A stretch of DNA of 64,000 nucleotides from an uncultured Pelagibacteraceae bacterium (GTDB lineage Bacteria > Pseudomonadota > Alphaproteobacteria > Pelagibacterales > Pelagibacteraceae): assembly GCA_902545825.1 (NCBI GenBank), contig CACCHS010000001.1:18434-82433 (forward strand), read 5' to 3'. How positions within the stretch are numbered: position 1 is the stretch's first letter; each line of letters starts with the position of its first letter. The position numbers were made by a program, and so were the translations under genes. Under the pieces are notes generated by a model. It did no database searches and was not told where the DNA came from. It saw nothing but the letters and a program-made list of their open reading frames with translations. Below, piece after piece: positions 44,195-54,216 of this stretch.

Positions 44195-45061
44195 ATGCCA
44201 GAATTGCCAGAAGTAGAAATAGTCAAACAGTCCCTGTCGAAAAAGATCAAGCATAAAAGGGTTAAAAAAATTATTATAAAAAATAGAAATTTAAGATTTA
44301 AATTGGATCACAATTTTTCAAATATAGTTAAAAATTCTGTAGTAGAGAATATATCTAGATTTTCAAAGTACTTAATAATTGAATTAGATAATAGTTATTA
44401 TTGGTTAATTCATCTAGGTATGTCAGGAACTTTACATGTTGTTGATAAAAATAAGCAAAAATTTCTTACCAATTTAAGTTTTTATCAATCACCAAATTTG
44501 CCAGAAAAACATAATCACATTCATATTTCATTTGATAAATTTAAAATAATTTATAACGACCCAAGACGATTTGGTTATTTTTTATTACTTAAAAGTAAGT
44601 ATAAATTAGATGAGTTTATATCAAATTATGGACCTGAACCATTCAATAAAAATTTTAATCAAACATATTTAAAAAAGAAATTAAGCAATAAAAGCAAAAA
44701 TATTAAAAATTATCTTCTTGATCAAAAATTTGTTTCAGGAATTGGAAATATTTACGCTAGTGAAATTTTATTTTTGGCTAAAATAAATCCTGAGAGAAAA
44801 TCTGCAAAATTAAATTTGAGTGATTATAAAAAAATTATTTTTTTTTCCAAAAAAGTATTAAAAAAAGCCATTGAGAAAGGGGGATCCTCAATTCAAAATT
44901 TCAAAAATTCTAATGGAAAAACAGGATCATTTCAAAAGCATTTCCAAGTTTACGATAGAGAGGGAATGTATTGCCTTTCAAAAAAATGTGATGGAATTAT
45001 AAAAAAAAAAGTGATTTCAAATAGATCAAGTTTTTATTGCAATATTTGTCAAAAAATTTGA
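44195..45061 (+). CDS. mutM: Formamidopyrimidine-DNA glycosylase
   Basis: MPELPEVEIVKQSL; GIGNIYASEILF; C-terminal zinc finger. Confidence 0.97.
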   Translation: MPELPEVEIVKQSLSKKIKHKRVKKIIIKNRNLRFKLDHNFSNIVKNSVVENISRFSKYLIIELDNSYYWLIHLGMSGTLHVVDKNKQKFLTNLSFYQSPNLPEKHNHIHISFDKFKIIYNDPRRFGYFLLLKSKYKLDEFISNYGPEPFNKNFNQTYLKKKLSNKSKNIKNYLLDQKFVSGIGNIYASEILFLAKINPERKSAKLNLSDYKKIIFFSKKVLKKAIEKGGSSIQNFKNSNGKTGSFQKHFQVYDREGMYCLSKKCDGIIKKKVISNRSSFYCNICQKI

Positions 45062-45109
45062 AATTAATTGGTTGACCATAAACCTTTGAGAAGTTATATC
45101 TCCTGCAAA

Positions 45110-45370
45110 ATGGCAAATACAAAATCTGCAATTAAAACTATAAGAAAAAATTCAAGAGAAACTCTTATTAATAAGTCGCGTAAGAGTAGATTTAAAAATG
45201 CGATAAAAAAAATGAACATTCTTATTGAGAAAAAAAATAAAAAAGATGCTTTATCTTATTTGCCTAAACTAAACTCAGAATTGATGAAAATTGCTAAGAC
45301 TGGGGTGATTAAAAAAGGAAATGCCTCAAGAAACCTGTCAAGACTAACCAAAAAAATTAATTCTCTTTAA
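45110..45370 (+). CDS. rpsT: 30S ribosomal protein S20
   Basis: MANTKSAIKTIRKNSRETLINKSRKSRFKNAIKK; start trimmed. Confidence 0.95.
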   Translation: MANTKSAIKTIRKNSRETLINKSRKSRFKNAIKKMNILIEKKNKKDALSYLPKLNSELMKIAKTGVIKKGNASRNLSRLTKKINSL

Positions 45371-45384
45371 TCAACTCGCGATTG

Positions 45385-45419
45385 TTATTTAGCTGCAACT
45401 TAAGATTTGCACTAAATAA
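45385..45419. repeat. Interrupted dyad/hairpin in rpsT-dnaA intergenic region
   Basis: TTATTTAG-c-TGCAA-cttaagat-TTGCA-CTAAATAA: 13 paired positions with one unpaired base. Confidence 0.8.
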
Positions 45420-45530
45420 AAGCTATCATTCTTAAAATTAACTAGATCTTGTAATTTTTTTTAAATTTTCATTTCAAAAAAAAATATATTCAAAAATTAA
45501 CTTCGCCTAAGAGTTTAAATATATTTTTTC

Positions 45531-45561
45531 TATTTTTAATTTAATTTTAAAATTAAAAATA
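45531..45561. repeat. Perfect AT-only inverted repeat upstream of dnaA
   Basis: TATTTTTAATTT-aatttta-AAATTAAAAATA (12-bp arms). Confidence 0.8.
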
Positions 45562-45652
45562 CACTCGGAGATTTTATTTTTTTTTATAAAATTTAAAATA
45601 TTTCTTGATAAATTTTTTCAAAAGGTCTTTAGTGAATTTCACTTAATTTTTC

Positions 45653-47065
45653 ATGGAAAATAAAAATACTTTAAATAAAAACGAAATTCAAAAAATTGAC
45701 TGGGAAAAGATCCAGCTCGAAATGAAAAATAAATTTGGGAAAGATATATTTGACAGTTGGTTAAGAAAAATAAACTTCTCAGGAGAGTTCAGTAATTATA
45801 TTTTATTAAATGTTTCAACTCGATTTTTGAGAGATTGGATCACATCGAGATACCTTGATCAAATACTACAAATAGTAAAGTCGCATAAGAGAGAAATTGG
45901 AAGAATAGAAATTTCCGTAGTTGATAATAATACTGATGAAAAAAATGATGAAAATAAAAACGAGAAAAAAGTAGTTTCACCAAATAATAATGTATCTTTT
46001 ATAAAAGACTTCTTTTTTCAGTATAATAGAATAGATCCTAATAAAAATTTTGATAACTTTATAATAGGTTCTAGCAATAAAATTGCTTTTGAAGCCTCAA
46101 AAAAAGTTTCAGAAAAAACATCTCATTATAATCCATTATATATTTATGGTGGAGTCGGAATGGGCAAAACACATTTACTTAATTCTATTGGGTTATCTCT
46201 TAAGGATACTCAAAAAGTCATGTTTATTTCTGCAGAGAGATTTATGTATCAATTCGTAAAATCTATAAAATCAAATGATATGGTTAAATTTAAAGAATAT
46301 TTTCGTAATGCGGATGTTTTTTTAATTGATGATATTCAATTTATGAATGGAAAAGAAACCTTACAGGAGGAGTTTTTTCACACTTTTAACGCTTTATTGG
46401 AAAAAGGTTCTCAAATTATTATTTCTGGTGATAGACCTCCTAATAAACTTTATAAAATTCAAGAACGGATTAAATCAAGATTTTCTGGAGGTTTAGTAAT
46501 AGATATTCAGCAGCCTGATTTTGAATTGAGATACAAGATTGTTAAGGTCAAGTCAGAAGAATTAAAAAAATATTACTCCGACCAGATAAATATTTCTGAA
46601 GAGATACAAAAATTTATTAGTTCAGAGATTAAAAATAGTATTAGGGAGTTAGTTGGAGCTTTAAATCGCGTAGTTTCATTTTCCAGAATTTATAACAAAA
46701 CTCCTAATCTATCTGAAACTAAAATTGTTCTTAAGGATCTATTAAATTTACCTGAAAATAAAGTATCAGTGGATATGATACAATCATTAGTTTGTAAATT
46801 TTTTAAAATATCAAAAAATGAAATGTTATCCTCTAGAAGATCAAGATATCTTGTAAGACCACGACAAACAGCTATTTATTTAACAAAAATACTTACTTCA
46901 AAATCTCTACCCGAAATTGGCAGAGAGTTTTCTAATAGAGATCATACAACTGTCATTCACTCAATTAAAACAATTGAAAATCTAAAAAAAAATGACACTG
47001 AGCTGTGTGCCAATATTGATACTTTGAAAAATCAAATATTATATAATAATTCAAATGAAGTTTAG
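45653..47065 (+). CDS. dnaA: Chromosomal replication initiator DnaA
   Basis: YGGVGMGKTHLLNSIG; FLIDDIQFMNGKE; NRDHTTVIHSIKTIE. Confidence 0.98.
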   Translation: MENKNTLNKNEIQKIDWEKIQLEMKNKFGKDIFDSWLRKINFSGEFSNYILLNVSTRFLRDWITSRYLDQILQIVKSHKREIGRIEISVVDNNTDEKNDENKNEKKVVSPNNNVSFIKDFFFQYNRIDPNKNFDNFIIGSSNKIAFEASKKVSEKTSHYNPLYIYGGVGMGKTHLLNSIGLSLKDTQKVMFISAERFMYQFVKSIKSNDMVKFKEYFRNADVFLIDDIQFMNGKETLQEEFFHTFNALLEKGSQIIISGDRPPNKLYKIQERIKSRFSGGLVIDIQQPDFELRYKIVKVKSEELKKYYSDQINISEEIQKFISSEIKNSIRELVGALNRVVSFSRIYNKTPNLSETKIVLKDLLNLPENKVSVDMIQSLVCKFFKISKNEMLSSRRSRYLVRPRQTAIYLTKILTSKSLPEIGREFSNRDHTTVIHSIKTIENLKKNDTELCANIDTLKNQILYNNSNEV

Positions 47066-48167
47066 TGTTAACCAGAAAGACCTACAACAATCATTGGGTT
47101 TCTGCCAAGGAGTAATAGAAAAACGAAGCACGCTACCAATTTTATCTAATATTTTATTAGAGGCATATAAATCAAAACTTAAAATAACTGCCACAGATTT
47201 AGATTTAATATTTATTAACGAAATACACGATGTCGAGGTTATGGAGGAAGGTAAGACTACTACGACGTCATCAACTTTGTATGATATTATTAGAAAATTT
47301 TCCTCAGGAAAAAAAATCAATTTTAACCTTACGACGGAAAATAAAATTCAACTTGAGTCCGAAAAATCTGTTTTTAACCTAAATTGCATGAGTGCAGACG
47401 AATTTCCATTAATGGAAGAAAATTTCACTGAAAATGAATTTGTTTTAAAGTCCAAACAATTCCTTAAATTATTAAGCAAATGTAAGTTCTCTATTTCAAC
47501 GGATGAGACAAGGCATTATTTAAGTGGGGTTTATTTTCATCAAACCCAGGTAGATGATAAACATTATTTGACAGCCGCAGCCACAGATAGTCATAGGATG
47601 TCCATTTCAAAATTATTACTAAAAGATAAAATTATCTTTGAACCTATAATTATGCCAAAAAAAACAATTTTCCAACTTTGTACATTGTTAGAGAATTACG
47701 ATGGAGATATCAAAGTGAGTTGTCAAAAATCAAAGATAAAAATTCAGTTAGAAAATAGCCTTTTAATATCTAAGCTTATTGATGGAAAATTTCCAAACTA
47801 TATTCAAGTCATCCCAAAAAATAATAAAAAAAAATTAGATATAGATTTGCAATTATTTTTAAGTTCAGTTGATAGAGTTGCATCAGTTTCTCTTGATAAA
47901 AAAGATGGAGTTAAATTTAGTCTAGAAAAAGATAAATTAAATTTATCAGTAAATAATGCAAGTAGTGGGGATGGAAAAGAAACTTTGAATGCAAAATTTG
48001 ATCATGAGCTAGATATAAGTTTTAATTCAAGATATCTAATTGATATTGCTTCCCAGCTTGATGGTGAAAAAATAGAAATATTTTTAAACGACTCCGCATC
48101 TCCAGCACTAATCAAAGACCCCTCTGATTTTGACAGTATATATGTTGTAATGCCAATGAAGGGTTAA
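47055..48167 (+). CDS. dnaN: DNA polymerase III beta subunit (sliding clamp)
   Basis: MKFSVNQKDLQQSLGFCQGVIEKRSTLPILSNILL; ends YVVMPMKG; follows dnaA. Confidence 0.97.
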   Translation: MKFSVNQKDLQQSLGFCQGVIEKRSTLPILSNILLEAYKSKLKITATDLDLIFINEIHDVEVMEEGKTTTTSSTLYDIIRKFSSGKKINFNLTTENKIQLESEKSVFNLNCMSADEFPLMEENFTENEFVLKSKQFLKLLSKCKFSISTDETRHYLSGVYFHQTQVDDKHYLTAAATDSHRMSISKLLLKDKIIFEPIIMPKKTIFQLCTLLENYDGDIKVSCQKSKIKIQLENSLLISKLIDGKFPNYIQVIPKNNKKKLDIDLQLFLSSVDRVASVSLDKKDGVKFSLEKDKLNLSVNNASSGDGKETLNAKFDHELDISFNSRYLIDIASQLDGEKIEIFLNDSASPALIKDPSDFDSIYVVMPMKG

Positions 48168-48865
48168 TTTAAATTATCTAATTCCTCGTATATTTTTTTT
48201 TGAACTAATTTGAGAAAGTTTTTTTCATCTAAATTTGGATTGATTGGTTCAAGAATTGATACGGTCAATTTTTTATTTGCTTTAAGTGGGCCATTTTTGG
48301 GCCAAACTGTACCAGAATTAATTGCAACTGGTTGGCATTTTATTTTTAATTCTTTATAAATTCTAGATGCACCCTTTTTAAAATCACTTCTATCGTCAGG
48401 ATTTACCCTGGTTGCTTGAGGAAAAATGATAATAGGACGATTAGATTTTTGATAAGAAAGCTTTATCTTTTCATAAAAATCTAAATTTTCTTTGGTAATT
48501 TTATTTCTATCAATTGAAATTGATTTAATTTTTTTCAGATACCAACCAAAAATTGGAATATTCATTAATTCTTTTTTTAAAATAAAAACAGGTGAATTGA
48601 ATATCGTTTGCAAGAAAAAGGTTTCAAACATTGATTGATGAGAGCAAACAATAAAAAATTTTTCGTGATCAATAATATTGTCTCTTCCCTTAATCACAAT
48701 ATTTGTAGATAAAAATAAATTTAAACAAAATTTTGACCAGTGACCCATCAGTTTCCCACCTGTAAGAGTAATTTTGTGAGGAAGTAAAAATGTTGGTAAA
48801 TAAAAAATACAAATTAAAATAATACCAATATAAAAAAAAATTAAGAAAAGTGTATTTCTAATCAT
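48164..48865 (-). CDS. plsC: 1-acyl-sn-glycerol-3-phosphate acyltransferase
   Basis: CSHQSMFETFFL (HX4D/E-like), FPQATRVNPDD. Confidence 0.9.
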   Translation of the reverse strand: MIRNTLFLIFFYIGIILICIFYLPTFLLPHKITLTGGKLMGHWSKFCLNLFLSTNIVIKGRDNIIDHEKFFIVCSHQSMFETFFLQTIFNSPVFILKKELMNIPIFGWYLKKIKSISIDRNKITKENLDFYEKIKLSYQKSNRPIIIFPQATRVNPDDRSDFKKGASRIYKELKIKCQPVAINSGTVWPKNGPLKANKKLTVSILEPINPNLDEKNFLKLVQKKIYEELDNLN

Positions 48866-48875
48866 TAATTCAAAT

Positions 48876-50090
48876 TTAGATTATTTTGTTTATATTTTCT
48901 CTTTTTGAAATTATCTTTAGACTTGAATTATTTATTAATATTTCAGCTGGCTTTGGTCTTAAATTGTAATTTGAAGCTAATACAATACCATATGCTCCAA
49001 CATCACATATCGCTAAAGAATCATTTTCTTTTAATTGTTGATATTTTTTTAAAGTAAGAAAGCGATCAGTTGTTTCACATATAGGCCCCACGAAATCATG
49101 TACTTTTTTTAAAATTTTATTATTTTTAACAGTTGGTATTATTCTGTGTGATGAACCATAAAGAGCTGGCCTCATAAAGTCATTCATCGCAGAGTCAAGA
49201 ATTATAAAATTTTTTTTCGTTGAAGACTTAACATAAATAACTTTTGTTATTAGGCATGCAGTATCTCCAATGATCGATCTACCTGGTTCAAAAATAAATT
49301 TTACTTTGTATTTTTTAAAAAGACTCTCTATTGAAGAGCTGTATTTTTTATAGTTAAGTTTTTTTGAGTTTAAACCGTAATCAATTCCCATTCCTCCACC
49401 TAAATCAATATAGTCAAATTTATTTTCCGATTTTTTTAGTATATTTTCAATAACTCTTATCATTCTAAGATATGGTTTATGATCTAAAATTTGACTTCCA
49501 ATATGTACACTTAAGCACCTTATATTTATTGTAGAAGAGCTATTAAACTTTTTAATAATTTTAAGAAATATCTTTTCCGGAACTCCAAATTTGTCCTCAT
49601 TTCTTCCTGTAGAAATTTTTTTTAAAGTTTTAGCGTCAATATTTGGGTTTAATCTTAAGCCTACATTTACCTTTTTTCTTTTCTTTAAAGCAATTTTATT
49701 TATTACGTTTATCTCATCCTCTGATTCAGCATTGATTAGCAATATTTTTTTATCAATGGCAAAGTTGATCTCTTCTTTGGTTTTGCCAACACCAGAAAAA
49801 ACTATTTTATTTGGACTTATTCCAGCCTTAAGAGCTCTTAATAATTCTCCTTTTGAAACAACATCTGCTCCAAGTCCAAATTTTTTAATTATTCTTAAAA
49901 TATATAAATTATTATTTGATTTTACAGAAAAACATATCAATGGATCAATTTTATTAAAATTTTTTTTAAAATTATTAATATTGGTTTTTAATTTATTAAA
50001 AGAATAACAATAAAAAGGCGTATCAATCTTCTTAGCAATCGATTGAGCATTCACTTTTTCGATAAAAAGGCGTTGTCTATTATATCTCAT
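48876..50090 (-). CDS. lysA: Diaminopimelate decarboxylase
   Basis: FYCYSFNKLKTN, SVKSNNN, HIGSQI, GGGMGIDY, EPGRSI, CETTDRF. Confidence 0.96.
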   Translation of the reverse strand: MRYNRQRLFIEKVNAQSIAKKIDTPFYCYSFNKLKTNINNFKKNFNKIDPLICFSVKSNNNLYILRIIKKFGLGADVVSKGELLRALKAGISPNKIVFSGVGKTKEEINFAIDKKILLINAESEDEINVINKIALKKRKKVNVGLRLNPNIDAKTLKKISTGRNEDKFGVPEKIFLKIIKKFNSSSTINIRCLSVHIGSQILDHKPYLRMIRVIENILKKSENKFDYIDLGGGMGIDYGLNSKKLNYKKYSSSIESLFKKYKVKFIFEPGRSIIGDTACLITKVIYVKSSTKKNFIILDSAMNDFMRPALYGSSHRIIPTVKNNKILKKVHDFVGPICETTDRFLTLKKYQQLKENDSLAICDVGAYGIVLASNYNLRPKPAEILINNSSLKIISKRENINKII

Positions 50091-50206
50091 TAAATTATTG
50101 ATTGAGTTTCAATTCTTTTAGTCTCTTTATACTCTGGATCTCCTTTTTTCCCGCAAGAAAATATAATAACTGAGCAAAATAAGATTAATATAATTTTTTT
50201 AGTCAT
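50090..50206 (-). CDS. lptM: Small lipoprotein, LptM/YifL-like, 38 aa (MTKKIILILFCSVIIFSCGKKGDPEYKETKRIETQSII)
   Basis: Not in ORF track; signal peptide with lipobox IFSC followed by GKKGDP; lies between argH and lysA, overlapping both. Confidence 0.75.
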   Translation of the reverse strand: MTKKIILILFCSVIIFSCGKKGDPEYKETKRIETQSII

Positions 50207-51596
50207 TTATTTGTTTTTTATACTTCTTTATCATTTTCTTTACATTGTCAAAAGAAGTTCCTCCATAAGAACTTTTGGATTTTACGGAATTGTTAACTTT
50301 TAATACATTGAGTACTTCTGTACCTATTTTTTTATCAATACTTCTTATTTCATCTAATGACATCTCACTAATTCTTTTCTTTTTTTTTTCAGCAAGATTT
50401 ACTATCTTAGCTGTAATTGAATAGGCTTTTCGAAAAGGATATTTAAGATCTCTCACAATATAATCTGCAAGATCTGTAGCTGTTGTGTGTCCAACTTCTG
50501 AAAATTCTAGCATTCTTTTTTTATTCGGACTAAAATTAGTTAGAACATCCCTCAAAATTTTAAGACAATTCTTTAAATGATCAAAGGAGTCAAAAACAAG
50601 TTCTTTGTCATCCTGCAAATCTTTAAAATATGATAATGGTAAACCTTTTAAAATAGTTTGCATAGATAGCAAGTTTCCTATTACACTACCAGATTTGCCT
50701 CTTAAATATTCAAGTGGATCTGGATTTCTTTTTTGAGGCATTATAGAGGATCCAGTAACTATTTTATCATTTAAACTAATCATATTAAAAGCATCAGAGT
50801 TCCAAATGATAAATTCTTCTGAAAATCTTGATATGTGAATCGAACATAATGAAACTGAATAAAGAAAGTCACAAACAAAATCTCTATCAGATACTGTATC
50901 AATTGAATTTCCTGTTGGTTTATTAAATTTTAGTTTTTTTGTTGTATAAAATCTATCTATATTAAATGATGTACCTGAGAATGCAGCAACACCTAAAGGA
51001 TTTTCATAAAGATTTTCTAGATTATTCATAAATCGTTTTTTATCTCTTGAAAACATTTCTATATACGCGACTAGATAATGTCCAAAAGATATTGGTTGAG
51101 CATTTTTTAAATGAGTTAATCCAGGCATAATTGTATAAATATTTTTTTCTGCGCATTTTAAAAAAATTTTCATTGTTTTGTTCAAGTCATCGATAATTTC
51201 GTAAGTAGATTTTCTCAACCATATTTTTAAATCAGTAAGAACTTGGTCGTTTCTAGATCTAGCGGTATGAATGAAACCTGCATCGTCACCTAAAATCTCA
51301 AAAAGCCTTTTTTCTATGCTCATATGAATATCTTCATTTCTTTCATCAAAAGAAAATTTTTTTTTTATTATTTCATTCAAAACTTTCTTTAAACCCCAAA
51401 TAATTTTATTTTTTACAGCTACAGTAATAATTTTTTGCTTTTCCAACATTTCAACATGGGCAATAGATGCGGTTATATCTTCTCTAAAAAGTCTTTTATC
51501 TACATTTAAAGATGAGCCTACTTTTTGAAATGTAGAGGAAACCTTTTGATTTATTCTAGTGCTCCAAACTGGTTTATTGTTTTTATTTTTACTCAT
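50199..51596 (-). CDS. argH: Argininosuccinate lyase
   Basis: HTARSRNDQVLTDLKIW; GSSIMPQKRNPDPLEYLRGK. Confidence 0.98.
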   Translation of the reverse strand: MSKNKNNKPVWSTRINQKVSSTFQKVGSSLNVDKRLFREDITASIAHVEMLEKQKIITVAVKNKIIWGLKKVLNEIIKKKFSFDERNEDIHMSIEKRLFEILGDDAGFIHTARSRNDQVLTDLKIWLRKSTYEIIDDLNKTMKIFLKCAEKNIYTIMPGLTHLKNAQPISFGHYLVAYIEMFSRDKKRFMNNLENLYENPLGVAAFSGTSFNIDRFYTTKKLKFNKPTGNSIDTVSDRDFVCDFLYSVSLCSIHISRFSEEFIIWNSDAFNMISLNDKIVTGSSIMPQKRNPDPLEYLRGKSGSVIGNLLSMQTILKGLPLSYFKDLQDDKELVFDSFDHLKNCLKILRDVLTNFSPNKKRMLEFSEVGHTTATDLADYIVRDLKYPFRKAYSITAKIVNLAEKKKKRISEMSLDEIRSIDKKIGTEVLNVLKVNNSVKSKSSYGGTSFDNVKKMIKKYKKQIND

Positions 51597-51619
51597 GATA
51601 AGTAACTATACATTTTAGA

Positions 51620-52147
51620 ATGAAATTATTAACCTATAAATTTTTTTTAGTACTTATTTATTTAATATCAACAGTTATTTCATTTGCAGACGAAACAGAT
51701 ATTAAAAATTTGTTAATTCATAAGCAAAATAAGAAACTTGATAATGTAACTTTTACAGATGTAAATATTAAAATAATAAATCTAAAGGATTTCAAAAATA
51801 AATTAGTTTTAATAAATTTTTGGGCAACTTGGTGTGCTCCATGTAGAGAAGAGATGCCATCATTGGATAAACTTCAGAATTTAAAAATACTTAATAATTT
51901 AAAAGTGATACCAATAAATGTGGGTCAAGAAAAAATAGAAAAATCAGTAGATTTTTTTTCTGAGCTAAACATCAAAAATTTAGAATTATATTTTGACAAC
52001 ACTATTAAACTTGCAAAAACTTTTTCTTTAAGGGGATTACCAACCACCATAATAGTAAATAAGGAAGGTGAAGAGTTTGCAAGAATTGTTGGATCTATAG
52101 ATTTTAGTGACGAGAAATTTATAAATTGGCTATCTAAATATAATTAG
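51620..52147 (+). CDS. TlpA-like thioredoxin-family protein, exported
   Basis: Signal peptide; NFWATWCAPCREEMPSLDKL; RGLPTTIIV. Confidence 0.93.
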   Translation: MKLLTYKFFLVLIYLISTVISFADETDIKNLLIHKQNKKLDNVTFTDVNIKIINLKDFKNKLVLINFWATWCAPCREEMPSLDKLQNLKILNNLKVIPINVGQEKIEKSVDFFSELNIKNLELYFDNTIKLAKTFSLRGLPTTIIVNKEGEEFARIVGSIDFSDEKFINWLSKYN

Positions 52148-52347
52148 TCTTTAAAAAAATAAGCTAGTCCGACCAAAACAATAATTGCGATAAATTGTAA
52201 TAGAACTCTCAGTTGCATTAGTTTATTAGAGTATTTTTTACTTGTTGAGCCACCTTTGAACAATGTACCTATACCAAGTATTAAAACAATCGCTACAGCG
52301 ATTAAAAGTGCTACAGCAAAAACTTTTACTAATATTTCTGAAACCAT
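52144..52347 (-). CDS. Twin-transmembrane/HIG1-domain-like protein
   Basis: Two TM segments with SNKLMQLRVLLQFIAI between. Confidence 0.75.
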   Translation of the reverse strand: MVSEILVKVFAVALLIAVAIVLILGIGTLFKGGSTSKKYSNKLMQLRVLLQFIAIIVLVGLAYFFKD

Positions 52348-52397
52348 CGTTTGATATATATATATTTTTTTAATAAACAAACATAATAATTAAATTT

Positions 52398-53057
52398 ATG
52401 ACATTTTGCCTAAAAACAAAAATCATTGAGTCAGATAATATTGAAAAAATAGATTATGCTGTAATTTTGCTTCATGGCTACGGTGGAGACGGAACAGATA
52501 TCAGTATGCTAACTTTAAATTGGAAAAGATTTTTAAATAATACAATATTTTTGTGCCCTAATGGTCATCAAAGATGTTCTATTAATCCCTCTGGATATCA
52601 ATGGTTTGATTTAAGTATAGATGACGAAAAATATATTACAGCTGAAGCGGTAAAAGCAGAGATTATTTTAAATAAATTTATAGAGGAAGTAAAAAAAAAA
52701 TATAATATTTTATCATCCAAAATTATTTTATGTGGTTTTAGTCAAGGATGCATGATGGCAATTAATATTGCTCTTACAAATAAAGAAAAATTTAATTGTG
52801 TAGTTGGTTTTTCTGGAAAAATAATTAATAAAGAAGATTTAGAAAGAAGAAAAAAAAACGGTCCTGAGACTTTACTTATCCATGGTGACGCAGATGAAGT
52901 TGTACCTGTGTCAAATATTCTTGAAGCAAAAGATTTTTTGATAAGAAATAATGTAAGTGTCAATACTAAAATTATTAAGAATTGTGGACATCATATTCCA
53001 ATCGAGGCATCAAGTTTAGCTTTACATTTTATTAAAAAAAATTTGGAATTAAAATAA
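52398..53057 (+). CDS. Phospholipase/carboxylesterase (alpha/beta hydrolase)
   Basis: VILLHGYGGDG; LCGFSQGCMMA; IHGDADEVVPV; GHHIP. Confidence 0.93.
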   Translation: MTFCLKTKIIESDNIEKIDYAVILLHGYGGDGTDISMLTLNWKRFLNNTIFLCPNGHQRCSINPSGYQWFDLSIDDEKYITAEAVKAEIILNKFIEEVKKKYNILSSKIILCGFSQGCMMAINIALTNKEKFNCVVGFSGKIINKEDLERRKKNGPETLLIHGDADEVVPVSNILEAKDFLIRNNVSVNTKIIKNCGHHIPIEASSLALHFIKKNLELK

Positions 53058-53115
53058 AACTTTAATTTTATTTCAAAATGTTGATTATTATTTTTTTTTA
53101 CGCTAATCTATTATT

Positions 53116-53682
53116 ATGACAATAATTAATCAAAGTACTTCTCTTGAAAACTGCCCAGCTTTGGTCCTTAACGCTGACTACAGACCACTGAGTTATTATC
53201 CATTATCCTTATGGAGTTGGCAAGATTCTGTTAAATCAGTTTTTTTAGATAGAGTTTCAATAGTTAATTATTATGATCGTACTGTTCACAGTCCATCATT
53301 TAGCATGAAATTACCAAGTGTTATTGCATTAAAGAGTTATATAAAACCATTATCAAATCCAAATTTTACTAGATTTAATGTTTTTTTAAGAGACAAGTTT
53401 AGTTGTCAGTACTGCGGTAGTAAAAAAGATTTAACATTTGATCATTTATTGCCACGATCTAAAGGTGGTAAAACAGATTGGGATAATGTTGTAACTGCTT
53501 GTTCGGGTTGTAATGTTAAAAAAGGAGGTAGACTTTTACAAAAATCTGGAATGACACTCAATCAAAAGCCTTATCAACCAACTACCGAGGATCTTCACAA
53601 GAACGGTAGAAATTTCCCACCAAACTTTCTACATAAAACCTGGATTGATTATTTATACTGGGACGTAGAACTTGAGCCTTAA
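53116..53682 (+). CDS. HNH endonuclease family protein
   Basis: CQYCGSKKDLTFDHLLPRSKGGKTDWDNVVTACSGCN. Confidence 0.94.
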   Translation: MTIINQSTSLENCPALVLNADYRPLSYYPLSLWSWQDSVKSVFLDRVSIVNYYDRTVHSPSFSMKLPSVIALKSYIKPLSNPNFTRFNVFLRDKFSCQYCGSKKDLTFDHLLPRSKGGKTDWDNVVTACSGCNVKKGGRLLQKSGMTLNQKPYQPTTEDLHKNGRNFPPNFLHKTWIDYLYWDVELEP

Positions 53683-54216
53683 TTAAATTTTTTCAGATAT
53701 ATTTATTGCTATTCTTGAGCCAGTTTTTATTATTTTATCAAATAAGGAGTAAAGTCCATCTTTTGTAGCTCCTTGTTCATACGCGATATCTTTATGATGT
53801 AATTCATCTTCTCTAAATTTAATAATTTTCTTTTTTAATTCTTTTTCATCGTTTTCAATTTGATCAATTTGATTTTGATAATGTTCATCTATGACTTCTT
53901 CAACTGAGGCTGTACACAACATTGCAGCTTTCTTACCAAGTATAGTTGATCCAAAACCAAGCCCCACCCCAAGCAAATCCCACAAAGGTAAAAATTTGGT
54001 AGGCCTTATTCCTCTTTTTTTTATTTCATTTTCAAAATAATTTGCATGTTCTCTCTCATGCTCTCTCATTTCCTCTATAGTTTTTTTCATCTCATCATCT
54101 TTTACTAATGTATTTAACGCTAAAAGCTGGCCCTCATAGATTTTAATTGCCCCTCTTTCGCCTGCGTGATCGACTCTAATAAATTCTTCAATTTTTTTTT
54201 TATTACTTTTTTTCAT
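53683..54216 (-). CDS. coq7: Coq7-type demethoxyubiquinone hydroxylase
   Basis: RVDHAGERGAIKIYEGQ; EREHANYF; ELHHKDIA diiron ligands. Confidence 0.95.
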   Translation of the reverse strand: MKKSNKKKIEEFIRVDHAGERGAIKIYEGQLLALNTLVKDDEMKKTIEEMREHEREHANYFENEIKKRGIRPTKFLPLWDLLGVGLGFGSTILGKKAAMLCTASVEEVIDEHYQNQIDQIENDEKELKKKIIKFREDELHHKDIAYEQGATKDGLYSLFDKIIKTGSRIAINISEKI

